Shown: in pieces, positions 11,085 to 20,768 of the stretch | Position numbering within the stretch: position 1 is the first letter of the stretch | Layout: every line of letters begins with the position of its first letter | Assembly: GCA_903893565.1 (NCBI GenBank) | Contig: CAITMU010000069.1 | Span: forward strand, 41,211-105,210 | Source: an uncultured beta proteobacterium | GTDB lineage: Bacteria; Pseudomonadota; Gammaproteobacteria; Burkholderiales; SG8-41 | Direction of reading: 5' to 3' | Length of the DNA stretch: 64,000 nucleotides | Notes under the pieces: model-generated | Database searches by the model: none | Seen by the model: the letters and a program-made list of their open reading frames with translations, nothing else | Told to the model about the DNA's origin: nothing | Made by a program: the position numbers and the translations under genes

Positions 11085-11996
11085 ATGAAATTAGTCACTT
11101 TTTCAGAATCCGCTCGATCCCCCACCAAGATTGGTGTTATTGGAAAAGACGCAGGGGTCATCGATGTGGCTCGTGCCGCCAAATCAGCTCGAATCGCCTT
11201 GCCTTTCGATGCGGATGACATGCTCAGCTTAGTCAGTGCTGGCAATAAGGGCTTGGCCTGCATTAAAAAAATTCTTGCCCTATCTAAGCCTAGCCACTTC
11301 GTGCTTGAAAAAATTAAACTCCACGCCCCGATTACTCGAACGCGTAAAAATATATTTTGCGTGGGATGGAATTACCTGGATCACTTTAACGAAGGGGCCA
11401 AAGCCCGGCCGCATGTGCAGGAAATGCCTTCGCATCCGGCCTTTTTTAGTAAGCAACCCCTCTGTATGAATGCCCCTTACGGCACGATTCCGGCCCACAC
11501 GCATGTGACTCAAAAATTGGATTGGGAAGTCGAACTGGCCCTCGTGATTGGCAAACGCACACGAGACGTCACGGAGGCCAATGCAATGAAACAGATCTAT
11601 GGCTATATGGTCGCCAATGACATTTCTGCAAGAGATGTGCAGCGTCACCACGGGCAACAATGGTTTCGTGGCAAAAGTCTTGATGGGCATCTACCCATGG
11701 GGCCTTGGATTGTGACGGCCGATAGCCTACGTGATCCCAACCATCTCAAACTCACCTGCCGCGTCAACGGTGTCATTAAGCAAGACTCGAACACCCAGCA
11801 TTTGTATTTTAAAATTCCTCGCATCATTGCCGAGCTATCCGCAGGCCTCACCTTGGAGCCTGGTGACATTATTCTCACAGGCACACCCTCGGGCGTGGGT
11901 CATGCCCGTAATCCACCCGAATTCATGAAACCAGGTGACTGGGTGGAAACCGAGGTTGAAGGTATTGGGGTTTTACGAAATAAAATTGTTGCCTAA
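11085..11996 (+). CDS. Fumarylacetoacetate hydrolase family protein
   Basis: DWEVELALVIGK, DISARDVQ, GDIILTGTPSGVG motifs. Confidence 0.93.
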   Translation: MKLVTFSESARSPTKIGVIGKDAGVIDVARAAKSARIALPFDADDMLSLVSAGNKGLACIKKILALSKPSHFVLEKIKLHAPITRTRKNIFCVGWNYLDHFNEGAKARPHVQEMPSHPAFFSKQPLCMNAPYGTIPAHTHVTQKLDWEVELALVIGKRTRDVTEANAMKQIYGYMVANDISARDVQRHHGQQWFRGKSLDGHLPMGPWIVTADSLRDPNHLKLTCRVNGVIKQDSNTQHLYFKIPRIIAELSAGLTLEPGDIILTGTPSGVGHARNPPEFMKPGDWVETEVEGIGVLRNKIVA

Positions 11997-12019
11997 TTCA
12001 AACCCGCTTCACGAAAATC

Positions 12020-12047
12020 CCCCCGCTGTAAGCACGGGAGGCGGGGG
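12020..12047 (-). terminator. GC-rich hairpin between convergent FAH and Bug genes
   Basis: CCCCCGC...GCGGGGG; on the minus strand followed by GATTTTC. Confidence 0.5.
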
Positions 12048-12090
12048 AGTGAGGCAGCACTTTTAGGCAGGCCTGCTGGCATCGATTTTT

Positions 12091-13062
12091 TTACTGCGGT
12101 TTAAAACCAATGTCACTGGCCAGTTTCCCCCATTTTGCAAAGTCCTTTTGAATCGTTTGAGAAAAATACTCTGGACTTTCTAGATGTAAATCCAATCCGA
12201 CCAGCGTTGTTTTTTCACGAACATCGGGAAGCCTCATGGCCGAGTTGATTTGCTGATTTAACAAGGTCACGATCTCCTTGGCCACGTTTGCGGGGGCAAT
12301 AGCGCCAAACCACCCTCCCGAAGTGTAGCCTGGCACCGCTTCCGATAGCGTCGGGAAATCCGGATAATTGGGGGCCCGTGTCTCTCGGGCTAAGCCTAAA
12401 ATTCGTAACCGACCGGATACCACATGAGACTGAACCGTGATAAACGCAGACATCGTCGCATCAATGCGTCCACCGATCAAATCCGTCACTATGACCCCTG
12501 CCGATTTAAAGGGCACATGAAAATATCGAAAACCGGCTTGTTGGCAAAAAAGTTCTGTTGCAAAGTGTAAAAAAGCCCCTTCCCCGTTAGTCCCAAAAGC
12601 CAGTTTTCCGGGATTTTTTTTCCCATAAGCAATAAAAGACTGGGTGTTTTTAAAGGGTACATTAGGATGAACCGCTAAGGCCATGTAGTTGCTAGCCATC
12701 AAGCTAATGGGCGCAAAATCCTTAACGCTATCGTAAGCCACTTTTTTATAAGCGAGCGGTATGATGACTAAATTACCCCCCTGACCACAACCAATGGTGT
12801 AGCCATCGGGGGGCGCTTGCGCGATGGCCATCAGGCCCATCTGTCCGCCAGCCCCCGGGCGATTGTCGATGATAAAGGGTTGGCGGGTTTTTTCTGCGAA
12901 TACAGGGCTCACCAACCGCATCATAAGATCACAGGTATCGCCGGGCGCGCCAGGAATAATCACCCGAATGGGGCGTTGGGGATAAGACTGGGACCATAAG
13001 GTTTGACTTAAAAAAACACATCCGACCCCTACACACCACCGAATCAAGCGTTGAGTGTTCAT
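12091..13062 (-). CDS. Bug/TctC-family tripartite tricarboxylate receptor (paralog 1)
   Basis: YPQRPIRVIIPGAPGD, DNRPGAGGQMG; signal peptide; typical Bug C-terminus. Confidence 0.93.
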   Translation of the reverse strand: MNTQRLIRWCVGVGCVFLSQTLWSQSYPQRPIRVIIPGAPGDTCDLMMRLVSPVFAEKTRQPFIIDNRPGAGGQMGLMAIAQAPPDGYTIGCGQGGNLVIIPLAYKKVAYDSVKDFAPISLMASNYMALAVHPNVPFKNTQSFIAYGKKNPGKLAFGTNGEGAFLHFATELFCQQAGFRYFHVPFKSAGVIVTDLIGGRIDATMSAFITVQSHVVSGRLRILGLARETRAPNYPDFPTLSEAVPGYTSGGWFGAIAPANVAKEIVTLLNQQINSAMRLPDVREKTTLVGLDLHLESPEYFSQTIQKDFAKWGKLASDIGFKPQ

Positions 13063-13099
13063 TCGTTGAATTCCCCCTCACCAAAAATATTGTTTTTAT

Positions 13100-14080
13100 T
13101 TATTGTGGTTTGAAATGAATATCCTGCGCGAGCTTACCCCACTTCATAAAATCCGCCTGCAGGGTTTTTACAAAAAACTCCGGCGTCTGCGTATGAATTT
13201 CAAGTCCATAGGCAATCATTTTTTCTCGCACTTCATTCACACGCATCGCGGTATTGATTTCTCGATTCAGCAAACCAATCATTTCCTTGGGAACGCCCGC
13301 CGGAGCAATAAAACCAAACCACCCCCCCGAAGTAAACCCGGGCACCGTTTCAGCAATGGTGGGGATATCAGGGTAATTAGGCGCTCGGGTCGCACGGGCA
13401 ATGGCTAACAATTTGAGGCGGCCATTAATGGCAAACGGTTGCAATGAAATAAAAGAACCCAGTTCCGCGTCTATGCGTCCGCCCATAATGTCGGTACTGA
13501 TCGCCGACACACTTTTAAAAGGCACGTGCAGATAGCGAAATCCCGCCTCCTTAGCCAACAACTCTGTGGCAAAGTGCAAAAAAGCCCCTTCCCCCGTGGT
13601 TCCAAAACTTAATCGGCCTGGATGCGTTTTGGCATAGGCCACCAGATCTTTAACGCCTTTAAAGGGCACACTCGGGTGAACCACGAGCGCTAGGAAATTT
13701 GAAGCCATCAGTGCAATCGGAGAAAAATCTTTATTGGTGTCGTAGGCTACCTTTTTATAGGCCAACGGCACGATCACCATATTGCCCCCTTGCCCACAGC
13801 CCAGCGTGTAACCATCTGCCGGCGCCTGCGCGATCAGCTGCAAACCTAACTGCCCTCCGGCTCCCGGTCGATTATCGACAGTCAATGTTTGGCCCAGTTT
13901 TTCCGACACTTTGTTGCCCACCAAACGGGCTAAAATATCACAAGAGTCGCCTGCGCCAGCCGGCACGATGACTCGAATGGGTTTGGTGGGATAATTATCT
14001 GCCCCCACCCCCACGCCCAGTGCTGACCACAGCACGAAGCCGAAAAAAGCCAGCGGCTTTAAAAAAAGTCTGTCCAACAA
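13100..14080 (-). CDS. Bug/TctC-family tripartite tricarboxylate receptor (paralog 2)
   Basis: YPTKPIRVIVPAGAGD, DNRPGAGGQLG; closely similar to the adjacent ORF. Confidence 0.93.
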   Translation of the reverse strand: MLDRLFLKPLAFFGFVLWSALGVGVGADNYPTKPIRVIVPAGAGDSCDILARLVGNKVSEKLGQTLTVDNRPGAGGQLGLQLIAQAPADGYTLGCGQGGNMVIVPLAYKKVAYDTNKDFSPIALMASNFLALVVHPSVPFKGVKDLVAYAKTHPGRLSFGTTGEGAFLHFATELLAKEAGFRYLHVPFKSVSAISTDIMGGRIDAELGSFISLQPFAINGRLKLLAIARATRAPNYPDIPTIAETVPGFTSGGWFGFIAPAGVPKEMIGLLNREINTAMRVNEVREKMIAYGLEIHTQTPEFFVKTLQADFMKWGKLAQDIHFKPQ

Positions 14081-14102
14081 AAAAATCTCTCCCCCAGTAG
14101 AA

Positions 14103-14372
14103 CTATTTTTTTTCTTTTGAATTCGCAGTGGAAAAAGTTTCCATCGCTGATTTTTGCATTTCTAGCGTTTTTACCGTCATTTGAATAAAGCCAATATTCA
14201 TGGTTAACCAGGTTTCTACGCCCTTTAATTCAGCTATTTTTTTCTCAATATCCTCAATTTTAGCTGTCGGCATAAACATCCCGGGTACCGGGTAGTTCAT
14301 GGGATTCCACATTTTCTGCATAAATTCCATGAAATCTTTAGGTAACTCTGCCGAAGTCATCAGGCTCTCCAT
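14103..14372 (-). CDS. Short PhaM-like polyhydroxyalkanoate granule-associated protein
   Basis: FMEFMQKMWNPMNYPVPGMFMPTAKIEDIEKKIAELKGVETWL resembles the PhaM N-terminal domain; ORF ends without the basic tail. Confidence 0.65.
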   Translation of the reverse strand: MESLMTSAELPKDFMEFMQKMWNPMNYPVPGMFMPTAKIEDIEKKIAELKGVETWLTMNIGFIQMTVKTLEMQKSAMETFSTANSKEKK

Positions 14373-14417
14373 AGTCAGGGGTCATTGTCTCCACTGACAA
14401 ATCCTACCATAGCTATC

Positions 14418-14453
14418 CCCCAAAAATCAGAATAGACGGATTAGTTTTTGGGG
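14418..14453. repeat. Perfect 9-bp inverted repeat with 18-nt loop, between slt-like gene and phaM-like gene
   Basis: CCCCAAAAA...TTTTTGGGG. Confidence 0.5.
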
Positions 14454-14495
14454 TCTACTTTTTATGGTCCCCTACAGCCTAGCCTGATACTGAAT

Positions 14496-15362
14496 TCAAA
14501 TAGCGGGGGTTAAATCCACTTTAATTTCGAATTCATCGAGGGTATGGGTATGCAAGGTTCGGCTGTTCGTGCCGGTTGCTGGATAACGGGGTGAGGTGGA
14601 CTTTTGCGATCCGGTTAAGGATTCATGAGGCGAGGCCTTAAACGCCGTAGGCGTTTTTTTTGCTGTTGGCTTCGTAGTGGGCGACTCTAACAAAGCACTC
14701 AAGCGATCCTTTTCATTCAAAACTCGATTGCCATAAATACTGCCTCGGTCAGGGGAAGCACCGGCATAGGACTGCAGTGCAACGAGCAGATTGCCAGAGG
14801 AGGCTTGCAGATATTGACGTAAAATCTGTGCCCCTACCGCAATATTGGCCCGTGGATCAAAGGCTGACTTTGCGCCGCCAAATTCAGCGAATTTATCCAG
14901 ATGAAATTGTGGGATCACTTGCATCAGGCCCTTGGCACCCGAACCACTTTCCGCGATCGGATTAAAACCCGATTCCACGCCAATAATGGCAACCAGCAAC
15001 AAAGGATCTATGCCATATCTTCGACCCACTTGGGCCGTTGTTTTCACCAAATCAAAGACGACTTGGCGAGATACGGCATACTTGTGGGCCATATAGTCCA
15101 CCACGGCATCGTAGCGACTTTCTTCGGCTACGGGAAGATGGGCCGTGGCTGCAGACTTCAAATATTGACTAACGACGGTTGTGGGTGAAACGCTCGCGCG
15201 TAAATCTCCCAATCCGTCACTTTGGGTGGCTGTATTCCAACTAAAAGATAAAGCGCCCACCATCAGCAGAACCGCCACCAGAAAAAGTCGAAATCCTGAT
15301 GGTTTGATCCATGCATAGATCCGCTTTTGGCTGGGATCTTTATTAATTGATTTTGCTTTCAT
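14496..15362 (-). CDS. Lytic transglycosylase (SLT domain)
   Basis: GVESGFNPIAESGSGAKGLMQVIP motif; AGGAGG RBS immediately upstream. Confidence 0.92.
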   Translation of the reverse strand: MKAKSINKDPSQKRIYAWIKPSGFRLFLVAVLLMVGALSFSWNTATQSDGLGDLRASVSPTTVVSQYLKSAATAHLPVAEESRYDAVVDYMAHKYAVSRQVVFDLVKTTAQVGRRYGIDPLLLVAIIGVESGFNPIAESGSGAKGLMQVIPQFHLDKFAEFGGAKSAFDPRANIAVGAQILRQYLQASSGNLLVALQSYAGASPDRGSIYGNRVLNEKDRLSALLESPTTKPTAKKTPTAFKASPHESLTGSQKSTSPRYPATGTNSRTLHTHTLDEFEIKVDLTPAI

Positions 15363-15446
15363 GCAAAACCTCCTTGATTTGCTCGCGGCCCTCGACCTGC
15401 GAAGTCGCTACCTTGCTAGGGTAACCCTATTTTTCGTATTTCGAAA

Positions 15447-15565
15447 ATAAAAAACCACAACATCTTGTGGTTTGAGGGCAATCCTTATAAATAACCACTA
15501 TTTTATGCTAGCTTGTATCGGCGTTGCAACCCAAACACCGTGAATCGTAAAGGTTGTCGATTGGC
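15447..15565 (-). ncRNA. Candidate ~115-120 nt sRNA or attenuated 5' leader of the lytic transglycosylase gene
   Basis: Sigma70-like promoter TTGTTA-N17-TATAAT on the minus strand; transcript would end at a perfect 9-bp hairpin plus U-tract; no ATG-initiated ORF seen. Confidence 0.35.
15448..15473 (-). terminator. Intrinsic terminator-like hairpin upstream of the lytic transglycosylase gene
   Basis: Minus strand AAACCACAA-GATG-TTGTGGTTT followed by TTTATTTT. Confidence 0.6.
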
Positions 15566-15571
15566 AGGGTC

Positions 15572-15600
15572 ATTATATGTTGCATCGCAACAATTAACAA
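15572..15600 (-). promoter_or_regulatory. Sigma70-like promoter with a palindrome in the spacer
   Basis: TTGTTA (15600-15595), 17-nt spacer, TATAAT (15577-15572); spacer contains TGTTGC-ATC-GCAACA (15578-15592). Confidence 0.5.
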
Positions 15601-15788
15601 GGGCCTAGGGTATACCTGTGCAAAACTTGTTTTTTCTTTAAAAATCGCCTTCCGGCATTAATAACCCACCACGCCTCGAAACCGACCCACGATGCGAGTG
15701 TCTCGATCTTAAAATTCTGGCCTTGTCCTCCAATTCGTTATAATGGGAGACTTTAAATCTATCTTATCATTTACCCTCAGGAGCGACC

Positions 15789-16646
15789 ATGAATGCCACC
15801 GAACAACGCCAACGTATGCGAGCCATCCTTACTGGCCAACAATGCCTCTCACCTGCTAGCGTTTACGATGGGCTCTCCGCTCGTATCGCCCAAGACGTCG
15901 GATACACATTAGGCATTCTGGCAGGCTCCGTCTCCTCTAACAGCACATTGGCCTCCCCCGATCTCATTTTGCTCACCCTGACCGAATTCGCTGATCAGAT
16001 TCGCCGCATTATGCGTGCGAGCGACATCTCCTTGCTCGTCGATGCCGATCACGGTTATGGCAATGCTCTTAACGTCATGCGCACCGTCATTGAATGCGAG
16101 CATGCGGGAGTTTCAGCGATGAGTATCGAAGACACCGCCTTACCGCTGCAATTTGGCCAAGAAAAAGATACACTCATTAGCCTACCTGAAATGGTGGGGA
16201 AATTAAAAGCTGCCGTTGCTGCACGTCAAGACCCAACCACGGTGATTGCCGGTCGCACCGCCGCACTCAAAGTCGAAGGCACCGAGGCGACTTGTGCGCG
16301 TGCTAAAGCCTATGCGGCTTGCAATGTCGATTGTATTTTTGTGGTTGGTGTTGAAACTGTGGAACAAGTCCAAGCGATCCACACCGCTTCAGGCCTGCCT
16401 ATTATTGTGGGTTCAGCTCCTGCCTCTATCACAAGGGAACAATTCCAAGCCGCAGGCGCTCGAGTGCTATTACAAGGCCACCAACCGCTGGCGGCTGCAG
16501 TGAAAGCCTTACGCGAAGTTTATACACATCTTTATTCCGGTGGCGCTCCCTCTCAATTGAAATCGAGCATCGCTTCGAATGAAGAAATGGACAAAATGAC
16601 CCACAATGCACTGCATCAACAGTGGATTAAATCCTTCATGCGTTAA
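15789..16646 (+). CDS. Isocitrate lyase/PEP mutase superfamily protein (oxaloacetate decarboxylase-like)
   Basis: VYDGLSARIAQDVGY, LLVDADHGYGNALNVMRTV, IEDTALP motifs. Confidence 0.88.
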   Translation: MNATEQRQRMRAILTGQQCLSPASVYDGLSARIAQDVGYTLGILAGSVSSNSTLASPDLILLTLTEFADQIRRIMRASDISLLVDADHGYGNALNVMRTVIECEHAGVSAMSIEDTALPLQFGQEKDTLISLPEMVGKLKAAVAARQDPTTVIAGRTAALKVEGTEATCARAKAYAACNVDCIFVVGVETVEQVQAIHTASGLPIIVGSAPASITREQFQAAGARVLLQGHQPLAAAVKALREVYTHLYSGGAPSQLKSSIASNEEMDKMTHNALHQQWIKSFMR

Positions 16647-16682
16647 TGATCGCTTTCCATTACAGACTGCAGGCCTTCTCCC

Positions 16683-17288
16683 ATGGATGATGTCGTTAAA
16701 CGAGCCATGGCCAAATGGCCTGATGTGCCTGCCGTTTATGGATGGCTAGCATTGGATCGACGGGGGCATTGGCTAATCAAGCGCGGATCTATTACCAACG
16801 CGGCTTTAAACCAATTTATCGGCAGAAACTACCTATGTGACCCCGAGGGTTGTTGGTTTTTCCAGAATGGGCCACAAAAAGTATTTGTGGATTTAGATTA
16901 CACACCCCTGGTCTTTCGTGTGGACTCAGCCCTCGGTGAGCCGCTTCAACTCGTCAGCCATCTGGGCACTACGGTCGAACAAATACACAAGGTTTGGATC
17001 GATGAGCAGGGCTGTATCATTGTTCAGGCCCCAGAGGGTACGGGGTTAATTCACGATCAGGATCTTGACCCCCTTTTTCTACACGCGCTAGAACACGATA
17101 ACGGCTCACCCTTAGATGATCATCTTTTTGATGATCTTTCCTATTGGTTTGAAAGTCGCCAGCCACCCCCCATCCGACTACGATTCAAAGGGCAACGCTT
17201 AGCGCTCCACCTCATTGAAAGTCACCGACTCGGATCGTTGTTGGGGTTTAACCCCCATCCGCTTCAACCCAAGCCGGCAGCCATCTAA
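16683..17288 (+). CDS. DUF2946-family protein
   Basis: VPAVYGWLALDRRGHWLIKRGSITN...FIGRNY...GCWFFQNGPQKVFVDL pattern recalled from Burkholderiales DUF2946 proteins. Confidence 0.6.
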   Translation: MDDVVKRAMAKWPDVPAVYGWLALDRRGHWLIKRGSITNAALNQFIGRNYLCDPEGCWFFQNGPQKVFVDLDYTPLVFRVDSALGEPLQLVSHLGTTVEQIHKVWIDEQGCIIVQAPEGTGLIHDQDLDPLFLHALEHDNGSPLDDHLFDDLSYWFESRQPPPIRLRFKGQRLALHLIESHRLGSLLGFNPHPLQPKPAAI

Positions 17289-17334
17289 TTGGCTTACCCT
17301 TTTTTTCTCTTATTGCCATTTGATATCCTCGACG

Positions 17335-18375
17335 ATGATTGATTTACGTAGCGACACCGTTACTCAACCCACACAAGCCATGTTGGAGGCTATGCGCCAA
17401 GCAAGCCTTGGCGATGATTCCCGCGACGGTGACCCCTGTGTGCGCTTACTCGAGGCACGAGCCGCACAAATGACCGGTAAACAAGCCGCCGTTTTCATGC
17501 CCAGTGGCACCATGACCAATCTGGTGGCCATACTCACCCACACAGAACAACAAGGCGAAATACTTCTAGAAGCGGATTCTCATATTTTAAATAATGAATC
17601 CGCTGGTATGGCACGACTAGCCGGCGCATTAGCTCGCCCCTTGCCGGGTAAAAACGGAGCGATGGGATTAAGTGCGTTAGAGCATGCTTTGAAGCGTAAC
17701 CATTGGGGTCGCCGTTTAATATCCATGGAAACCACCCATAATAGCGCTGGGGGACAAGTCTTATCGTTAGCCCACATGCAAGCGGTCTACGCGTTGGCGC
17801 AACAACACGATGTTGCCGTACATACGGATGGGGCTCGGTTATTTAATGCAGCTGTTTTTTTAAATTGTCAGGCCAGTGATATTTGCGCTTTCACTGACAG
17901 CGTGACTTTTTGTCTTTCCAAAGGTCTGAGTGCTCCTATTGGATCTGTCTTATGTGGATCTGTAGAATTTTGCAACAAAGCCCGTTTTTATCGTCGGATG
18001 GTAGGAGGGCATCTACGCCAAGCCGGCCCACTGGCCGCCGCAGGACTCCTTGCCCTTGAAACCATGGTAGCGCGTTTACATGAGGATCACCGACACGCGT
18101 CTCATTTGGGCGAGCAGTTACATCGCCTGCATCACCGATTTTGTAATCCAGTTGATATTCACACCAATATCGTAATGGTTGATGTCAGTCACAGCACTGT
18201 ATCCGCTCAACATTGGGTTCGTGAGTTGCTCAAACACAACGTGGCTGCCGGTGCTTGGTCCGATCAAAATTTGCGCTTAGTGACCCATCGTCATATTTCA
18301 ACTCACGATATTGAAAATACGATTACGGCCTTTGAACAAGTGTGGAATGCTGTAAAAAATCAAACACTAAAATAA
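17335..18375 (+). CDS. ltaE: Low-specificity threonine aldolase
   Basis: MIDLRSDTVTQPT start, HTDGARLFNA, CLSKGLSAPIGSVLCG PLP site; in-frame start inside the longer ORF at 17215. Confidence 0.92.
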   Translation: MIDLRSDTVTQPTQAMLEAMRQASLGDDSRDGDPCVRLLEARAAQMTGKQAAVFMPSGTMTNLVAILTHTEQQGEILLEADSHILNNESAGMARLAGALARPLPGKNGAMGLSALEHALKRNHWGRRLISMETTHNSAGGQVLSLAHMQAVYALAQQHDVAVHTDGARLFNAAVFLNCQASDICAFTDSVTFCLSKGLSAPIGSVLCGSVEFCNKARFYRRMVGGHLRQAGPLAAAGLLALETMVARLHEDHRHASHLGEQLHRLHHRFCNPVDIHTNIVMVDVSHSTVSAQHWVRELLKHNVAAGAWSDQNLRLVTHRHISTHDIENTITAFEQVWNAVKNQTLK

Positions 18376-18723
18376 ATTAATTTTTGTGTTCAACGGTTAT
18401 CAAATTTCGTCAATATCGGTCCAATTACCTTAAGCGCTGAGTGCGCCTTCAGTGAAAATTATGGGCAAATAAGTGCCCCCACCAATAATAAGTGAATACT
18501 TACTTAAATACATACAAAATGAAGGGGATTAAAATAAATACTTGTTTATAAAGGAATTTATTATTTTTTCTCCAGATAAAAATATGTACCTTGCCCAAAT
18601 TCCTGAGTTTCGGTATCTTTAGCGCCTGCTTGCAATCGTACTAAAAAAGCATCTGTTTCATTTTTCTGATCCGATTGTAGATATGACGAATAACAGCCCG
18701 AATCAGCATTGAACCTTCGCGGT

Positions 18724-18924
18724 TTAAGTTTTTGGAAATGGCCAATTAGCAGGAACGGTCATAAAACTTTTACCATTCGGTTTTACACTCGTCGTGGTCA
18801 GAGTGGATTTTGGGTAGGGTAGCTTAGTAGGTGAAGTGGTTTTTGATTTAACGCTAGACGTTGTTTTTTTCTTTGCTGCTTTTCTTCTGGCCGGCTTTTT
18901 AGCCGGCTTTTTTTTTATTTCCAT
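18724..18924 (-). CDS. Small Lys/Ala/Pro-rich basic protein (histone H1-like tail)
   Basis: 66 aa ORF MEIKKKPAKKPARRKAAKKKTTSSVKSK...; no overlapping gene. Confidence 0.45.
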   Translation of the reverse strand: MEIKKKPAKKPARRKAAKKKTTSSVKSKTTSPTKLPYPKSTLTTTSVKPNGKSFMTVPANWPFPKT

Positions 18925-19030
18925 AGTCTCGTCAAACCTTGAAAAGAAGAAACCCTATCGGTATTGGTCGTAACCTTATTCCCAACTGAATAACCCTCTT
19001 TTACCGAATGAGTGCAACGCCTATCCTAGC

Positions 19031-19366
19031 CTAGTGGCGACGAAGGGATAACTGATCCTCTAGGTTTCGATACAGTACATCGGGGTGCAAACGCACACCT
19101 CCCACCCAAGTCAATACTTTGGAAATAGGGTCGACAACGACTTTGAAAAAGTCATCCTCGCCCACCAGTGCTCCATAGGCGGGGGTGCGCATTAACTCAC
19201 CCAGATAAACATGCCCCTCTAGGCCGTCATCAAAGCGTATCCATAATCGGTAGTCATGCTCAGCCCTTAGCTCCAGCACGGTACGATAAGCATCACCTCG
19301 GTTGCGGTATGAAAGCGGTCTTAAACGGCTTGCCAAGTCAAAGCTCCCCAGGTTGTTTAATAACAA
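19031..19366 (-). CDS. DUF2442-family protein
   Basis: LWIRFDDGLEGHVYLGEL...VVDPISKVLTWVGGVRLHPDVLY pattern. Confidence 0.75.
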   Translation of the reverse strand: MLLNNLGSFDLASRLRPLSYRNRGDAYRTVLELRAEHDYRLWIRFDDGLEGHVYLGELMRTPAYGALVGEDDFFKVVVDPISKVLTWVGGVRLHPDVLYRNLEDQLSLRRH

Positions 19367-19451
19367 CTATAGGCCAAAGTATCAAACGAGGTGAAAAAAT
19401 CTCACTCACTTTGGCAGGCTCCCCACGATATGGCTTTTAGGGTGTAGTTCA

Positions 19452-20639
19452 TTAATCCCAGTTTAAAGCGCCACCCGTTTGATACTCGGTCACACGGGTT
19501 TCAAAGAAATTCTTCTCTTTTTTCAAGTCAATCATCTCTGCCATCCAAGGAAAAGGATTGGTGGCACCCTCGTACATCACATCAAGGCCGATTTGCTGGG
19601 CGCGACGATTAGCAATAAAACGCAGATACTCCTTAAACATCCCCGCATTCAATCCCAATACACCTCTTGGCATGGTGTCTTCAGCATAGTGGTATTCAAG
19701 CTCTACGCCTTTTTGGAATAATTGACGAATTTCATCACGAAACTCAGCAGTCCACAGATGCGGATTTTCCATCTTGATCGTATTAATCACATCGATACCA
19801 AAGTTGCAGTGCATCGACTCATCGCGCAAAATATATTGGTATTGCTCTGCCGCACCGGTCATCTTGTTTTGCCGACCTAAAGCCAGAATTTGCGTAAAAC
19901 CAACATAAAAAAACAATCCTTCCATCAGACATGCAAAAACAATCAAGCTTTTCAACAATGCTTGGTCTGCTTCCAAAGTGCCTGTTTTGAAGCTAGGATT
20001 AGTCAAGGTGTCAATAAATGGGATCAAAAATTCGTCTTTAGCACGAATCGAGGCGATTTCATGGTACGCATTAAAGACCTCACCCTCATTTAACCCCAAA
20101 CTCTCTACAATATACTGATAGGCATGGGTATGGATAGCTTCCTCAAAGGCTTGGCGCAGCAAATACTGCCGACACTCAGGCGCCGTAATATGACGGTAGG
20201 TACCCAACACAATATTGTTAGCCGCTAACGAATCAGCTGTAACAAAAAAGCCCAAATTGCGCTTCACCAACCGGCGCTCATCATCAGTTAAACCGTTGGG
20301 GCTTTTCCAAAGCTCAATATCCCGACTCATCTGAATTTCTTGCGGCATCCAGTGATTAGCACAAGCCGAAAGGTATTTTTCCCAAGCCCATTTGTATTTG
20401 AACGGCACCAACTGATTCACATCGGTCTGTCCGTTAATGATACGTTTATCCGCCACATTCACCCGACGCATTTGTTCAGCATCGATCGTTGATAGCGCAT
20501 CGTCCACAGGGCCTGTCGATGGGGCAAAGGCCGCTTGAGCGCTTGATTCAAATCCATGAGCCTGCGCGCCGCGTTCGGCTGACTGTAAAGACAAACCTAA
20601 ACCAGCCCCCGCAGGCACTGCATCTTCAAACTGCAACAT
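19452..20639 (-). CDS. nrdB: Class Ia ribonucleotide reductase beta subunit
   Basis: [12 protein letters not shown] and [14 protein letters not shown] di-iron ligand motifs. Confidence 0.96.
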   Translation of the reverse strand: MLQFEDAVPAGAGLGLSLQSAERGAQAHGFESSAQAAFAPSTGPVDDALSTIDAEQMRRVNVADKRIINGQTDVNQLVPFKYKWAWEKYLSACANHWMPQEIQMSRDIELWKSPNGLTDDERRLVKRNLGFFVTADSLAANNIVLGTYRHITAPECRQYLLRQAFEEAIHTHAYQYIVESLGLNEGEVFNAYHEIASIRAKDEFLIPFIDTLTNPSFKTGTLEADQALLKSLIVFACLMEGLFFYVGFTQILALGRQNKMTGAAEQYQYILRDESMHCNFGIDVINTIKMENPHLWTAEFRDEIRQLFQKGVELEYHYAEDTMPRGVLGLNAGMFKEYLRFIANRRAQQIGLDVMYEGATNPFPWMAEMIDLKKEKNFFETRVTEYQTGGALNWD

Positions 20640-20768
20640 CTTTTAGTCTCCTTGTTGGTTTTGTAAGTGGATACCAAAATGATTGGGCTATTGATGTTAA
20701 TCGCAGCCCACCACTACAAACACATTCGTAATTTTTAACTGAGTAAATTTTATTATTGACCGACTCTA

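Noticed and set aside
15447-15720. 6S RNA as an explanation for the slt upstream transcript
   Set aside because: Could not recognise the conserved closing stem and central bubble; predicted length (~115 nt) is too short.
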